From assembly GCA_019925095.2 (NCBI GenBank), contig CM034402.1, positions 12,597,501 through 12,661,500 of the forward strand: a stretch of 64,000 nt of DNA. Direction: 5' to 3'. Below are positions 24,092-33,949 of this stretch, piece after piece; the stretch's first letter is position 1, and every line of letters starts with the position of its first letter. Position numbers and translations under genes: made by a program. The stretch comes from Dendrolimus kikuchii. Its lineage: Eukaryota > Arthropoda > Insecta > Lepidoptera > Lasiocampidae. The notes under the pieces are model-generated. The model was not told the DNA's origin. It saw only the letters and a program-made list of their open reading frames with translations, and made no database searches.

Positions 24092-24155
24092 GTGGCAGCG
24101 TAATGGCTAACGCACGCGTCCCGAGCTCAAAGGGCGCGGATTCGATCTGACGGAT
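24092..24155 (+). repeat. SINE family 1 head fragment
   Basis: Only the tRNA-like head is present (cgtggcagcgtaatggctaa, then cgcggattcgatctg). Confidence 0.65.
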
Positions 24156-24370
24156 ATACAAACTTTTTGTATATATTAAATTAAGTTGTTTCTGCCACCA
24201 TTGAAGTAACACATGAAAATATATCTCGTAACAACGTAGACCTCTCGTGTATTTATTAATCGCGACTTCTTAGCCCCCAACTTTCAGACTTACCTATTGC
24301 GAAATATTATATCTGCCAATCTCACTTCGCCGGAATGCTCATCTTCTACATTTAATTATATCGTACACTA

Positions 24371-24610
24371 TTTATACCCCACACTCCTCCTTACCTTAAG
24401 GAATGTTTCAACTTCCTTCATACATCACACACCTTCGATTTGCGCTCCTCTAATAACCTCCTGTTAAAGGCACCTGCACATTCTTCAACATTTTACTCCA
24501 AATCCTTCGCTGTGCAGGCTGTTTGCCTTTGGAACTCTTTACTAGTAGATGTCATAAAAGCTAAATCACTTGCCATATTTAAAAAAATCTGTCAAAAACC
24601 ATTACCTTAG
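24371..24610 (+). pseudogene. LINE ORF2 C-terminal fragment
   Basis: The frame 24,371-24,610 encodes FYSKSFAVQAVCLWNSLL followed by VDVIKAKSLAIFKKICQKPL and a stop. The pattern FS...A..LWNSLP..I..A.SL..FKK is that of the C-terminal end of CR1/Jockey-group non-LTR retrotransposon polyproteins. Upstream domains are missing, so it is a 5'-truncated remnant. It lies directly before a second LINE tail of a different type. Confidence 0.65.
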
Positions 24611-24658
24611 TTTATAATAAAATATATATTTTTCTATTCTTCTTAACTTAGCTGATTA

Positions 24659-25025
24659 GTTTTATCACATGATAGGGCAAAGATCTACCCATCTTTGTGA
24701 GCACTGTAACAAAGTAGAGGAGTTCGTGCATATTGTTCTGGAATGTGGCCAAACCCAACCAATTAGAAGGACACTCTTGCCAGACTCGTCACTGCATAGT
24801 GGAGGAATAAATATTATTCTAAGCAACCCTTTGAGCAAGGAGGCAGGATTATTATTTAAGTTCCTGACTAACATATTTAAAAATTGAGTTAGTTACCGTT
24901 AAGTTTAAAATTATACTTAATTTTATTTAATATATTAAAAAATGAAAATTTGTCATCACCTATGAGGCTGATATCGTTACAGGTGACGAAAAGTTTCAAT
25001 AAAAAATAAAATTAAAAAAACTTAG
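24659..25025 (+). pseudogene. LINE 3' end with zinc-binding C-terminal motif
   Basis: The frame to the stop at 24,887 contains HLCEHCNKVEEFVHIVLECG, i.e. a C-x2-C...H-x4-C pattern like the zinc-binding C-terminus of several non-LTR reverse transcriptases (R1/LOA/Jockey groups). The 3' untranslated part holds a short stem-loop (tcatcacct ... aggtgacga, about 24,952-24,992) and ends in 'ttcaataaaaaataaaatta', a poly(A)-like tail. Polymerase domains are absent. Confidence 0.6.
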
Positions 25026-25124
25026 CTGTTTACTGTCCACATTGTACTGTTCTTCCTTTTTTATTTTACTTCTTTTTAATTTAATTATACCTAGACATAA
25101 GTTGTTAAAAGTATCCTCTCAGTT

Positions 25125-25222
25125 AGGTTGCCTGGAATAGATTGCTTTAAGCGATAAGGCCGCCTTTTGTTTTGCCGTTAAATTGTTGTAATTGTTTATT
25201 TGGCGAACAATAAAATGTTTTC
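25125..25222 (+). repeat. LINE 3' untranslated end (family D), copy 2
   Basis: It shares 'ggttgcctggaat', 'attgctttaagcgataaggc' and a terminal 'gaacaataaaatg' with the copy at 10,558. Confidence 0.55.
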
Positions 25223-25224
25223 TG

Positions 25225-25740
25225 TTCTATTCTATTTTGTTCTCGTCCTAGAAAATTTCTTTGTATGCCTAAATTTTATGTCGAAGTAATATTATTAAAT
25301 ATTGTACTACTCTATCCATGTACTATATCAATAAATAGAATAGAAGTATTTAACTGTAATTTCGAGATACTATATACGTGAAAATAGCCATTTATACGAC
25401 GCCTAATCATAAATGATTGGTTTAATTTTTTTGTTTGTCAGGTTATCTAAAACTTTATCTCGAATAAACTTCAAAATGGCTCTATCAATTTTAATAAAAA
25501 TGTTGGGGCTTAATACAGCAATTTAATCTTAAATTTAAGTGTGTTTCATTTCGATACCCTGTAGAGTCAACAGTTGTTGTTGTTAAAATAGTTCATGTTG
25601 AAGATGAAACATTAACTTCATAAAACCTGTAGACCGAGATGTGTGAACCATTCAAACCACTTTGAAATCGCAAGACCAGAGCCCACTAGTAAAATAAATC
25701 ATTTATGAACTAATATTATTACATTAAAATTGTTCATTTT
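25225..25740. other. AT-rich DNA, nothing recognised
   Basis: No supported feature. Confidence 0.4.
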
Positions 25741-26299
25741 TTGATATATATATAGACTAGAGTTTACCCCGCGGCTGTGCCGCGGGTTAACCTCTAGTTC
25801 CTGCTTCTTGTTTAAAGAGCAGGTGTTAATACAGGTTACATTGTACAACATTTTTATGTTAGTGCCATTTGCACCCGAAAAATTCACTTAATTTTATATC
25901 GCAAACTATCCAATCTCCTGGCATGAGTATATATGTCCATTTTCGGCATTAAAACTACATTTAAACAAAATTAGAATAAAAACGATCCAGTATTCCCAGT
26001 GTTTTCCAAAAACTTAACAGAAAGACATATCGAGTTACTATCGCATTTTTATAGACGATGAATTTTTATATCTATGAACTTGAGAAATGATTGGTCTCAT
26101 CCAAACTTTCATCCTCTATTACAAACAGTCCTAGTTTTATTTATCTATCCCCGTCAATGAAAACTACAAAAATGACAAAAATGACAAAAACAGCAAAAAG
26201 GACAAAACATGAAAAAGGACAAAAAGAGCGAAATTGTCAAAATGGACAAAAAGTGCAAAAAGAGCAAAAAGACAAAAAGAGCCAAAAGCAAAAACAGCC

Positions 26300-27310
26300 A
26301 AAAGAGCAAAAGAGCAAAAGAGCAAAAGAGCAAAAGAGCAAAAGAGCAAAAGAGCAAAAGAGCAAAAGAGCAAAAGAGCAAAAGAGCAAAAGAGCAAAAG
26401 AGCAAAAGAGCAAAAGAGCAAAAGAGCAAAAGAGCAAAAGAGCAAAAGAGCAAAAGAGCAAAAGAGCAAAAGAGCAAAAGAGCAAAAGAGCAAAAGAGCA
26501 AAAGAGCAAAAGAGCAAAAGAGCAAAAGAGCAAAAGAGCAAAAGAGCAAAAGAGCAAAAGAGCAAAAGAGCAAAAGAGCAAAAGAGCAAAAGAGCAAAAG
26601 AGCAAAAGAGCAAAAGAGCAAAAGAGCAAAAGAGCAAAAGAGCAAAAGAGCAAAAGAGCAAAAGAGCAAAAGAGCAAAAGAGCAAAAGAGCAAAAGAGCA
26701 AAAGAGCAAAAGAGCAAAAGAGCAAAAGAGCAAAAGAGCAAAAGAGCAAAAGAGCAAAAGAGCAAAAGAGCAAAAGAGCAAAAGAGCAAAAGAGCAAAAG
26801 AGCAAAAGAGCAAAAGAGCAAAAGAGCAAAAGAGCAAAAGAGCAAAAGAGCAAAAGAGCAAAAGAGCAAAAGAGCAAAAGAGCAAAAGAGCAAAAGAGCA
26901 AAAGAGCAAAAGAGCAAAAGAGCAAAAGAGCAAAAGAGCAAAAGAGCAAAAGAGCAAAAGAGCAAAAGAGCAAAAGAGCAAAAGAGCAAAAGAGCAAAAG
27001 AGCAAAAGAGCAAAATAGCAAAAGAGCAAAAGAGCAAAAGAGCAAAAGAGCAAAAGAGCAAAAGAGCAAAAGAGCAAAAGAGCAAAAGAGCAAAAGAGCA
27101 AAAGAGCAAAAGAGCAAAAGAGCAAAAGAGCAAAAGAGCAAAAGAGCAAAAGAGCAAAAGAGCAAAAGAGCAAAAGAGCAAAAGAGCAAAAGAGCAAAAG
27201 AGCAAAAGAGCAAAAGAGCAAAAGAGCAAAAGAGCAAAAGAGCAAAAGAGCAAAAGAGCAAAAGAGCAAAAGAGCAAAAGAGCAAAAGAGCAAAAGAGCA
27301 AAAGAGCAAA
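26300..27310. repeat. Octamer satellite-like array (AAAAGAGC)n, about 126 copies
   Basis: About 1,010 bases consist of the 8-base unit AAAAGAGC in unbroken phase, with a single G-to-T change at 27,016. Since 8 is not a multiple of 3, all three plus-strand frames read the same eight-residue repeat (KRAKEQKS, permuted) and all three minus frames read LLLFCSFA. The long open frames in both strands are therefore products of the repeat, not genes. Upstream (26,160-26,300) are imperfect 8-10-base precursors such as aaaaatgac, aaaaaggac and aaaaagagc. Confidence 0.95.
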
Positions 27311-27692
27311 AAGATCAAAAAGGACAGAAAGAGCAAAACGGACAAAATAACCAAAGTGATGAAAATGGCAAATCACAACACCAATCAAAACCTGTCCCAC
27401 TTTTGGGATAACCTTTACATAAATCTATCCCAAAATCTATCCCATTACCTGGGATGAAAAATATCCCTTGTCCACCCTCGTTATGAAAATTACATATATA
27501 CCGAATTTCAGCCAAATCGGTCCAGTAGTTTTTCCGTAAAAGCATAACAAACAAACAGACAAATATATTTTTATCCCGGAAACTATCCCATTTTTCGGGA
27601 TAAAAAGTATCCTATGTTCATCCTCGGCATCGAAAATATATATATACTGAGTTTCAGCCAAATCGGTCCAGTAGTTTTTCCGTGAAAACGGA

Positions 27693-27741
<49 letters not shown>
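27693..27741. repeat. (CAGA)n microsatellite
   Basis: About twelve tandem CAGA units at the end of the third module of the dispersed repeat. The sibling copy has about three. Confidence 0.85.
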
Positions 27742-27779
27742 GTTACTTTCGCATTTATAATATTAATAGGGATTTAAGT

Positions 27780-28245
27780 TCAAATTTAATCGAAATTCGA
27801 CAAACTCTAATAATAGTAAGTTAATAATTTCCCTTTTCCAATTTTACTCGGATACTCTCCTGTTATTGGAAATACGTTAGCAATGATTAATTAAAATCTC
27901 AAAGTTACCCTACAAATGGTTGAAATGGAAATTATCCATAAATATCACTTAAAACTTACCCTTTTGGTAATAAATTGAGAAGTCAAATATTTAGTTTGAG
28001 TATAGAGTTCATTCAATCACGTCACGATCTGAATTAGTATAAAGTTAGAAACCGTAATAACTTATAATAACAAAAGAACTTCAATATATCTAATCCAACT
28101 ATTATGTTCTTACGTGTAAGACAATCTATTAATAAAAGGAATGCTAATAATGATAGTTATTCAGCAAAAAATGCAACTCTGAAAAGCTTCTAGATTCTAC
28201 AAGACTAGATGGCGACACAGGTCATTCTTGACGTAGTAGAGCCAT
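27780..28245. other. AT-rich DNA, nothing recognised
   Basis: No supported feature. Confidence 0.4.
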
Positions 28246-28249
28246 GTTG

Positions 28250-28445
28250 GAATCTTATTTACTTTTATTGTATTCTAGTTCTGATCTTTTCTTTCCCATC
28301 CTCTTCTATCCCACCCCCTCCTGTCCCATCACCTGCTAAAGGTTGACAATGCGTTAATTTCGCCCCTGGTGTTTCAAACGTCTGTAGATGGTGGTAACCA
28401 GTTTCAATTAGTTAAGCTATCTGCATGTTCGCCAGTTTTGCAATC
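28250..28445 (+). repeat. Family C repeat (pyrimidine tract plus LINE-like 3' end)
   Basis: A 'cccatcctcttctatcccac' tract is followed by 'gttgacaatgcgttaatttc', 'cgcccctggtgtttc', 'gtctgtagatggtggtaacc' and 'ctgcatgttcgcc'. The same order appears at 53,110 and inverted at 51,425. It is an old, diverged family. Confidence 0.5.
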
Positions 28446-28449
28446 TTTA

Positions 28450-29135
28450 AAAGTTTATATTTTAAACAGATTGGTTTAAAACAATACTACTCTGTCTGCC
28501 TACCAGGGCGAGGCAAATCTTCCAGTATATCTCGACCGCTTTTGAACGCTTTCTACCACGCATAAGCACGTGTATTTGATAAAGTCGATTCACCGTAAGT
28601 CTTCTATAACATTTTCAACGTCTCCGAATACGAAAAATATGCAAAATTTAAAATAAACTCTTTGTTCGACGTTTTTGTCCATTACGAAATTCGCAATACA
28701 CACTCGATATGATCTAACTAATAACAGCACTCTATTTAATCTATATGACCGATGAAACCTAAATTCCGCACCAAAATGAAAAAAAATTGTGCTAAACTAA
28801 CAAAAAAATAATAATTTGGAACCATAAACAAATCATCCATTCCCAATACTTTTTTGGCAGAATGTCCTTCTGATAATAAAATGACAAAAAGTAATTATTT
28901 ATTTGATATAAGGGCTCCTCAGTATACATTTTCTACTGTATTGTTATCCATAGTACTAATTTAAAAAATATTTAAATATTATTTTGTTTGTTAATAATTT
29001 ACTGATTTGACGCCCAAAAGTATAATTGAAGCTCAGAAAAAGTACCGTTGATGACAGTATTTCATTATTGGAGGACCAATTTTAATAACTTCTATTTACT
29101 TACAAATCACTGCCTTTGTTTATCCTATTGTAGAT
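28450..29135. other. AT-rich DNA, nothing recognised
   Basis: No supported feature. Confidence 0.4.
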
Positions 29136-29139
29136 TTAT

Positions 29140-29427
29140 CTATCGTTTCACGGTCTGCGCCCTACATAAAACGGAATTTATCGACCAAATTTGTAGGTAA
29201 TTCCAAAACCACTCCTTTGCATATAAATTTCTTTTGTTTTTTCCGTTGTGTGTAATAGAAATCATCAATAAATATTTATCTTCGTCATCCGGCCGAATTT
29301 GTTTCCTGTCAGCCCATTCGTAGCAGATTTCTATTACCCCCTGAATTTCATTACCGTTCTGGGTAAATGACAGGAAATTGCCAAATAAATTTTGTGAAAT
29401 TCTAAATAACAATACAATAGCAAACAA
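29140..29427 (-). CDS. Unrecognised ORF, possible exon remnant
   Basis: A 95-residue minus frame. From about residue 10 it is more protein-like than other frames nearby (CYEWADRKQIRPDDEDKYLL, then KEWFWNYLQIW). A pyrimidine-rich stretch ending 'ttgttatttag' sits just before that part and could be a splice acceptor, so the real exon might start at about 29,403. I do not recognise the protein. A palindromic MITE lies immediately upstream. It could be chance. Confidence 0.2.
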   Translation of the reverse strand: MFAIVLLFRISQNLFGNFLSFTQNGNEIQGVIEICYEWADRKQIRPDDEDKYLLMISITHNGKNKRNLYAKEWFWNYLQIWSINSVLCRAQTVKR

Positions 29428-29429
29428 AC

Positions 29430-29672
29430 AGTTTATTATAGTTAATAAAACTACGTTTTAACGCTTTAAAGCGCGGTAATTTATTTGATTTTTGTTTTTC
29501 CGACGTTTCGGCCACTTTAACAATACTCGTTGACACTTGACATCTTTGTCTTCCGTGATCACGGCCACTGAAAAGTGGCCGAAACGTCGGAATAACCAAA
29601 ATCAAATAAATTACCGCACTTCAAACCGTTAAAACGTAGTTTTGTTATGTATACAAGTCGTGAAAACTTAAG
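29430..29672. mobile_element. Palindromic MITE-like element, most complete copy
   Basis: The left arm (from about 29,449, actacgttttaacg ... tttcggccactt) and right arm (to about 29,645, aagtggccgaaacgtcgg ... cgttaaaacgtagt) are inverted complements over roughly 70 bases around an inner segment containing gttgacacttgacatctttg. The right side continues into 'gtgaaaacttaag', which matches the outer end of the copy at 6,095. There is no coding capacity. Other copies lie at 6,095, 12,004, 23,887 and 37,085. Confidence 0.75.
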
Positions 29673-29955
29673 TTTATTATAGTGTTAACAACAGAAACAT
29701 GTTCTACGCGGAGATAGTTCTACGTTATATATAGTTATTTTATTATTGAACTTACCTCAGAATGCTTTTTGGATACGAAAAATTTTATAAAAAAATTATA
29801 ACATCATTTAAAACTCAAAAAATACAATATGTATTTACCGTCAAGGTGCAAAATTAAGAAAACTGTAATTTTTGTTGGAATACACAGAGTCCTACTTGAT
29901 CTGACAGTCAATTACACTATGAAAATATCAACAAAAAAAAATAATGAATTATTTT

Positions 29956-30036
29956 AATACATGAAACACATACATACATATATACATACCTAACTTCACC
30001 CCGGTTCCCTTGCGGGGTAGACACGAATACATGAAA
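29956..30036 (-). mobile_element. 59-bp RTE 3' fragment with 11-bp target duplication
   Basis: The insert 29,967-30,025 is the minus-strand end of the RTE family: about 27 bases matching the last codons (cggggtagacacg on the plus strand reversed) and a TATG-type tail (cacatacatacat). It is flanked by aatacatgaaa at 29,956-29,966 and 30,026-30,036. Confidence 0.75.
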
Positions 30037-30139
30037 TAATTATTAAAAATCCGTTTTAATGCTTATTGGATTATTTTTATACTTTTTACATTATCAACTT
30101 TGCTGTGTACATAATTTATAACTTAAGATATATATAATT

Positions 30140-31068
30140 ACTAGAATATATCCCGCGGGTATGCCGCAGTTCAAACTTCATTGCGTACCTCTTGTTTAAA
30201 AAGTAGACTTTAATACCTACAGGTTACATTGTGTTAAATTTTTAGGTCAGTACTATTAGGCTACTGAAAATTGATTTCATTTTATATCGCAAACTATCCA
30301 TTTTCCGGGATAAAAACTATCTACGTCCATTTTTGGGTATTAAAATTACAACAAAACCGATCCAGTAGTTTTTCCGTGAAAGCTTAACAGACAGACAGAA
30401 CGAGTTGCCATCGTATTTTTTTATACATGATGAATTATTATATCTTCTAAACTTGAGAAATGATTGGTCTCCCATACAAACTTTCATCCCCTATTTCAAC
30501 CCGTTCTAGTTTTATTTATCTGTCCCCCGTGCATCTATCTGCAAACTACATAAATGATAAAAAGGCCAATATTGCCCAAAAATTATCAAAATGCCAAAAA
30601 TGACTAAAATGCCAAAAGGATAATGGCCAAAATCACTAAAATCGCCAAAATGACCAAAATGGCCAATATGATCAAAATTACCAAAATGACCAAATTAACC
30701 AAAATGACAAAACAAAATAAACCTATCCTACTTTCTAAGATAACCTTTACATAAATCTATGCCATTATCCGGGATGAAAATTATCCCTTATCCATTCTCG
30801 ATGTTAAAATTACATATATACCAAATTTCAGCCAAATCGGTCCAGTATTTTTTTCGTAAAAGCATAACAAACAAAGAGATAAATATATTTTTATCCGGAA
30901 AACTATCCCATTTATCGGGATAAAAAGTATCCTATGTGCATTCTCGGCATTGAAAAAAAAGATATATATACTGAGTTTCAGCCAAATCGGTCCAATAGTT
31001 TTTCTGTGAAAACGAAACAGACAGACAGACAGAGTTACTTTCGCATTTATAATATTAGTTAGGGATTA
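30140..31068 (+). repeat. Dispersed repeat, copy 2 (unexpanded core)
   Basis: It has the same head ('cccgcgggtatgccgc'), three 'accgatccagtagtttttcc'-type modules and end ('cgcatttataatattagtta') as the repeat at 25,750. Its centre (30,546-30,716) carries about eighteen degenerate units of about 9 bases, such as aaaatgacc, with no homogenised array. Confidence 0.75.
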
Positions 31069-31069
31069 C

Positions 31070-31715
31070 GTAGTTTTGCTTTTGTTTATAACGTACTATA
31101 TGAAATATGTGAGTTGTGGGACAGGAAGGGCTACAAATTTTACTCCACTCAGGTGTACATCTCTTCTATACTCTTATAGTTTGATATAGTCACAGTATTA
31201 ACTTAATAGAAAGACACTTTGGAACCTCTAAGCTACTATGGGTAAAAAACTGAACTCTTAACAAAAGTGTTCGATTTTCCTATAGTTGTGGTAAAATCCG
31301 GACGCGTACGATTTTATCGCTAGATGTTTACGACCTCTCGCTTTTCTGTACGTATTACAGGCATAACTGTATAGCAAATCCATAAACATGTCAGTGCATC
31401 CGTCAGAAGTATTCGCAAGCCCAATAAATAACTTATTTTGCTTCAGTTACTAATGCAACTGGGATAATAAATATAAGCATAATAATCACTATATAAATGA
31501 ATATCCTGTTAATCATCTAGTTCCAAATTACCAAAAAATACCTTCAGTCTTGTACTTCGGGTTTGTAATTCGGAAAAATTAGTTAACAAACGGGCCACTA
31601 ATGAAACATGTTATGAAATAAGAGTATTAAGCCATAAATAGTTACTATGGGCACATTTCTCTAAACCATATCGCAGCAGAGACATTTGGAAATATGTGGA
31701 CGTTTAAAAATCGAA
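31070..31715. other. AT-rich DNA, nothing recognised
   Basis: No supported feature. Confidence 0.4.
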
Positions 31716-31721
31716 GTAATT

Positions 31722-32404
31722 ATTATAATTAGACATCGGATTATGATATATATAGGATATGCACTATCAAAATGGCAAAATATGCATGCAAATATGCACT
31801 AAAAAGGGTCGAAATATGCACAATCAATAAACCATTTATTATTAGATGAATTAGAATTTAAGTTTATTTTCACATTATATTTATATATTAAACATATCTT
31901 AATATTAGTTATAAATTATTATTATAATAATTTACTTATTATAATTCTTGTGATAGTAAACAATAACATATTTTTCCAGGTTTTCTGCCGCAAACTTGTG
32001 ACGCTTGTCACTTAATATTAATTTATAGACTGAAAATGACCTTTCGACGTCAACTGACGTCACCGGACAGAACTTGAAATTTGACGCCATTTCTGCAGAG
32101 ACTTCTTCAGGTAAAGTTTGTCCGGTGCCGTTGATAAATGCGTCAATTTTCTTTATTCTTTCAAGACCGGGGTTTTTATACAAAACTGCATTTAATTTGC
32201 CACAAACCTTTTGCGATCGTATGATTTTCGTCGTGTCGTCAGCATAATACAAGACGCCTAACACGTATAACTATCTAATCTAACTACTAATAAGCACTGT
32301 CAATGAAAAAGTACCAAAATATGCAATAACGCTATAACAATAGATTTATATACATTGGCATATGCAAACATGCAAATGCATATAATCCGATGTCTAATTA
32401 TAAT
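31722..32404 (-). mobile_element. hAT-type deletion derivative with 8-bp target duplication
   Basis: The element 31,730-32,396 has inverted ends TAGACATCGGATTAT (15 bases) and is flanked by attataat on both sides (31,722-31,729 and 32,397-32,404), the 8-bp duplication typical of hAT elements. Both subterminal regions carry many 'atatgca' motifs (for example at 31,758, 31,778 and 32,369), candidate transposase-binding sites. It encodes only the transposase C-terminus, so it would need a full transposase in trans. Confidence 0.9.
31932..32264 (-). pseudogene. hAT transposase C-terminal (dimerisation) fragment
   Basis: The 110-residue minus frame includes CPVTSVDVERSFSVYKLILS followed by DKRHKFAAENLEKYVIVYY. 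The P.TS..VERSFS....I.S..R.....EN....V block is the C-terminal dimerisation region of hAT transposases and of the host genes derived from them. The N-terminal zinc finger and the rest of the catalytic domain are absent. The element around it has hAT-type ends and target duplication, so this is a remnant and not a domesticated gene. The first 18 or so residues may not be original coding sequence. Confidence 0.85.
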
Positions 32405-33165
32405 ATATTGCACTATTTCCATTTATTGGCATGCTTCTATAATTCTAAATCATTTTTAAGGAGCAGAAATCCATTTACAATCTACCCACCGCTCAGGATT
32501 TGCGGTGAAAGAATATGAATATTGGCGGCCTAAAGCCAGAATACCTACTGCAAACAATTGCCTTTTTCCAGGGGCGCGAGAAAATATCATGGCCAACAGC
32601 ACAAATCTTGGTAGACAATGTCCCGACGGTCTCTTCCTGAACCCAGGCGAATCTTGCGAATTATCGACATGACTTGATCTCGACAGTAAAAAGAACAGAC
32701 AACAGTTTCCGGCGTCGGTGCTTTCTTCTTTGGGGGAAGAGATCTTCACTTTTAGTTTCACTTTCGGGTTTCACTGTTCAGTATGTTTGATTAGTATTTG
32801 GTAGATGGAAATGAGTCCCCCAATATTGGGAAGCAGGCGCAGAAGCTCTTGGTAGTGGGCATAAAAAGGTAAATAATGTGTTTAAATTGACGGTATTTTT
32901 CGAATCTTCATATGCAAATCTCTCGGCTCCGATATTCCTTGAGGCAAATATTAAACCAATTTTTATAACTAAGTATAACAAAAATAGCAATATAAAATAC
33001 ATTACGTTGTTAGTGGCCGCTGAAAAGAAAAACAACGCCACTAGTTCATATAAAATTACCCAAACCCCATTCAGGATAGTTTATGATCTATTCAATTATA
33101 ATTCAAATCCGTTTTCCGGGGAAAGTATTATATATATTTCGGGATAAAGAGTACTAATATAATAT
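32405..33165. other. Unassigned DNA
   Basis: Bases 32,460-32,850 are less AT-rich and could be an old LINE fragment, but no motif is secure. A plus frame at 32,878-33,147 is not recognised. Confidence 0.3.
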
Positions 33166-33167
33166 TC

Positions 33168-33335
33168 TGACGGTCTCGGTAGTGGAATGACCTAAGCCTT
33201 TGTCCGAGTTTGATTCCTGACATGGTAAATTTAGCAAACAAACTTTCCATTATTTAGTATGGCCTGAGTGTTTAGGAACGACCTCAGAGTGGTCCATATT
33301 ATCCATGTGGTTGTATATTATCCATAAAACAAGTG
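33168..33335 (+). repeat. SINE family 2, internally deleted copy
   Basis: It matches the copy at 17,192-17,428 (read on the minus strand) from 'acctaagcctttg' and 'gtttgattcctg' to 'agtatggcctgagtgt' and 'gtggtccata', and lacks about 30 bases between the A- and B-box regions. Confidence 0.65.
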
Positions 33336-33339
33336 TAGA

Positions 33340-33885
33340 AAACACAAATACACCATATTTCATAACAAAAGCCGATTTCATATCTGTATTCCTGAACATT
33401 ATATCATATAGCTTCACGTCTCTAAACTTCTCTAAGTTAAGCAATTTTATTTTAACTATCTACTAACAGTTAATAATTCATTTATAGTATTGCAATTACC
33501 GTTACGGTATTATAGATCCAACCAGGGAATATAGATGGAATTATGTGTTATATAAACAGTTCCTGGAATTCATACCATTTCCTGAATAGAGAGACCTACT
33601 GTTTATATTTACACACAACTCGAAACTATGTTTGGGATACAATTCTGAATATTCAGCTTAATAATATAATTTATGTGAATAGTTTTAGTAAAGTGCTTTA
33701 AATAGACTATTATGTATATCTAAAAGCTTTTATTGTATTTACCATTAAAACATAAATTCTGTTCCAATGTGAAATGAGTGGAGATACAGAACTCTTTGAT
33801 AAAATATAATACGTATATAGAGTCTTGTTCGAACATATTTTAAATTTATACATTTTTTTTAAGTATTGATACTTAGGTATATTAT
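33340..33885. other. AT-rich DNA, nothing recognised
   Basis: No supported feature. Confidence 0.4.
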
Positions 33886-33888
33886 AAC

Positions 33889-33945
33889 GTGTATTTTAAA
33901 ATGACCAAAATGACGAAAATGGCAAATCACAAAAAAATACCTAGG
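33889..33945 (+). repeat. Fragment of the dispersed repeat's core
   Basis: The run of 'aaaatgacc'-type units followed by 'gaaaatggcaaatcacaa' matches the sequence right after the octamer array (27,360-27,380). It is a third copy of the core edge without the flanking modules. Confidence 0.5.
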
Positions 33946-33949
33946 AATT

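Larger units (their letters stand above)
25750..27775 (+). repeat. Dispersed repeat with expanded core, copy 1
   Basis: It starts with a 'ccccgcggctgtgccgcggg' head (about 25,768) and ends 'cgcatttataatattaatag'. It contains three diverged copies of a module that pairs 'aaactatccca..gggataaaa' with 'gccaaatcggtccagtagtt' and a CAGA-rich end (about 25,905-26,060; 27,410-27,560; 27,570-27,745). Between the first and second module is a zone of short A-rich units that has expanded into the array at 26,300. The sibling at 30,140 has the same order. I cannot assign the class. The proteins predicted across it are artefacts of the array. Confidence 0.75.

Noticed and set aside
26091..27457. Overlapping long ORFs of about 270-420 residues on both strands
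   Set aside because: They are products of an 8-base tandem repeat that has no stop in any frame. Composition and phase explain them fully, with no start context or flanking gene structure.
29985..30030. CRISPR-like or simple repeat (cacatacatacat)
   Set aside because: It is the tail of a truncated RTE copy. No spaced repeats exist, and the genome is eukaryotic.
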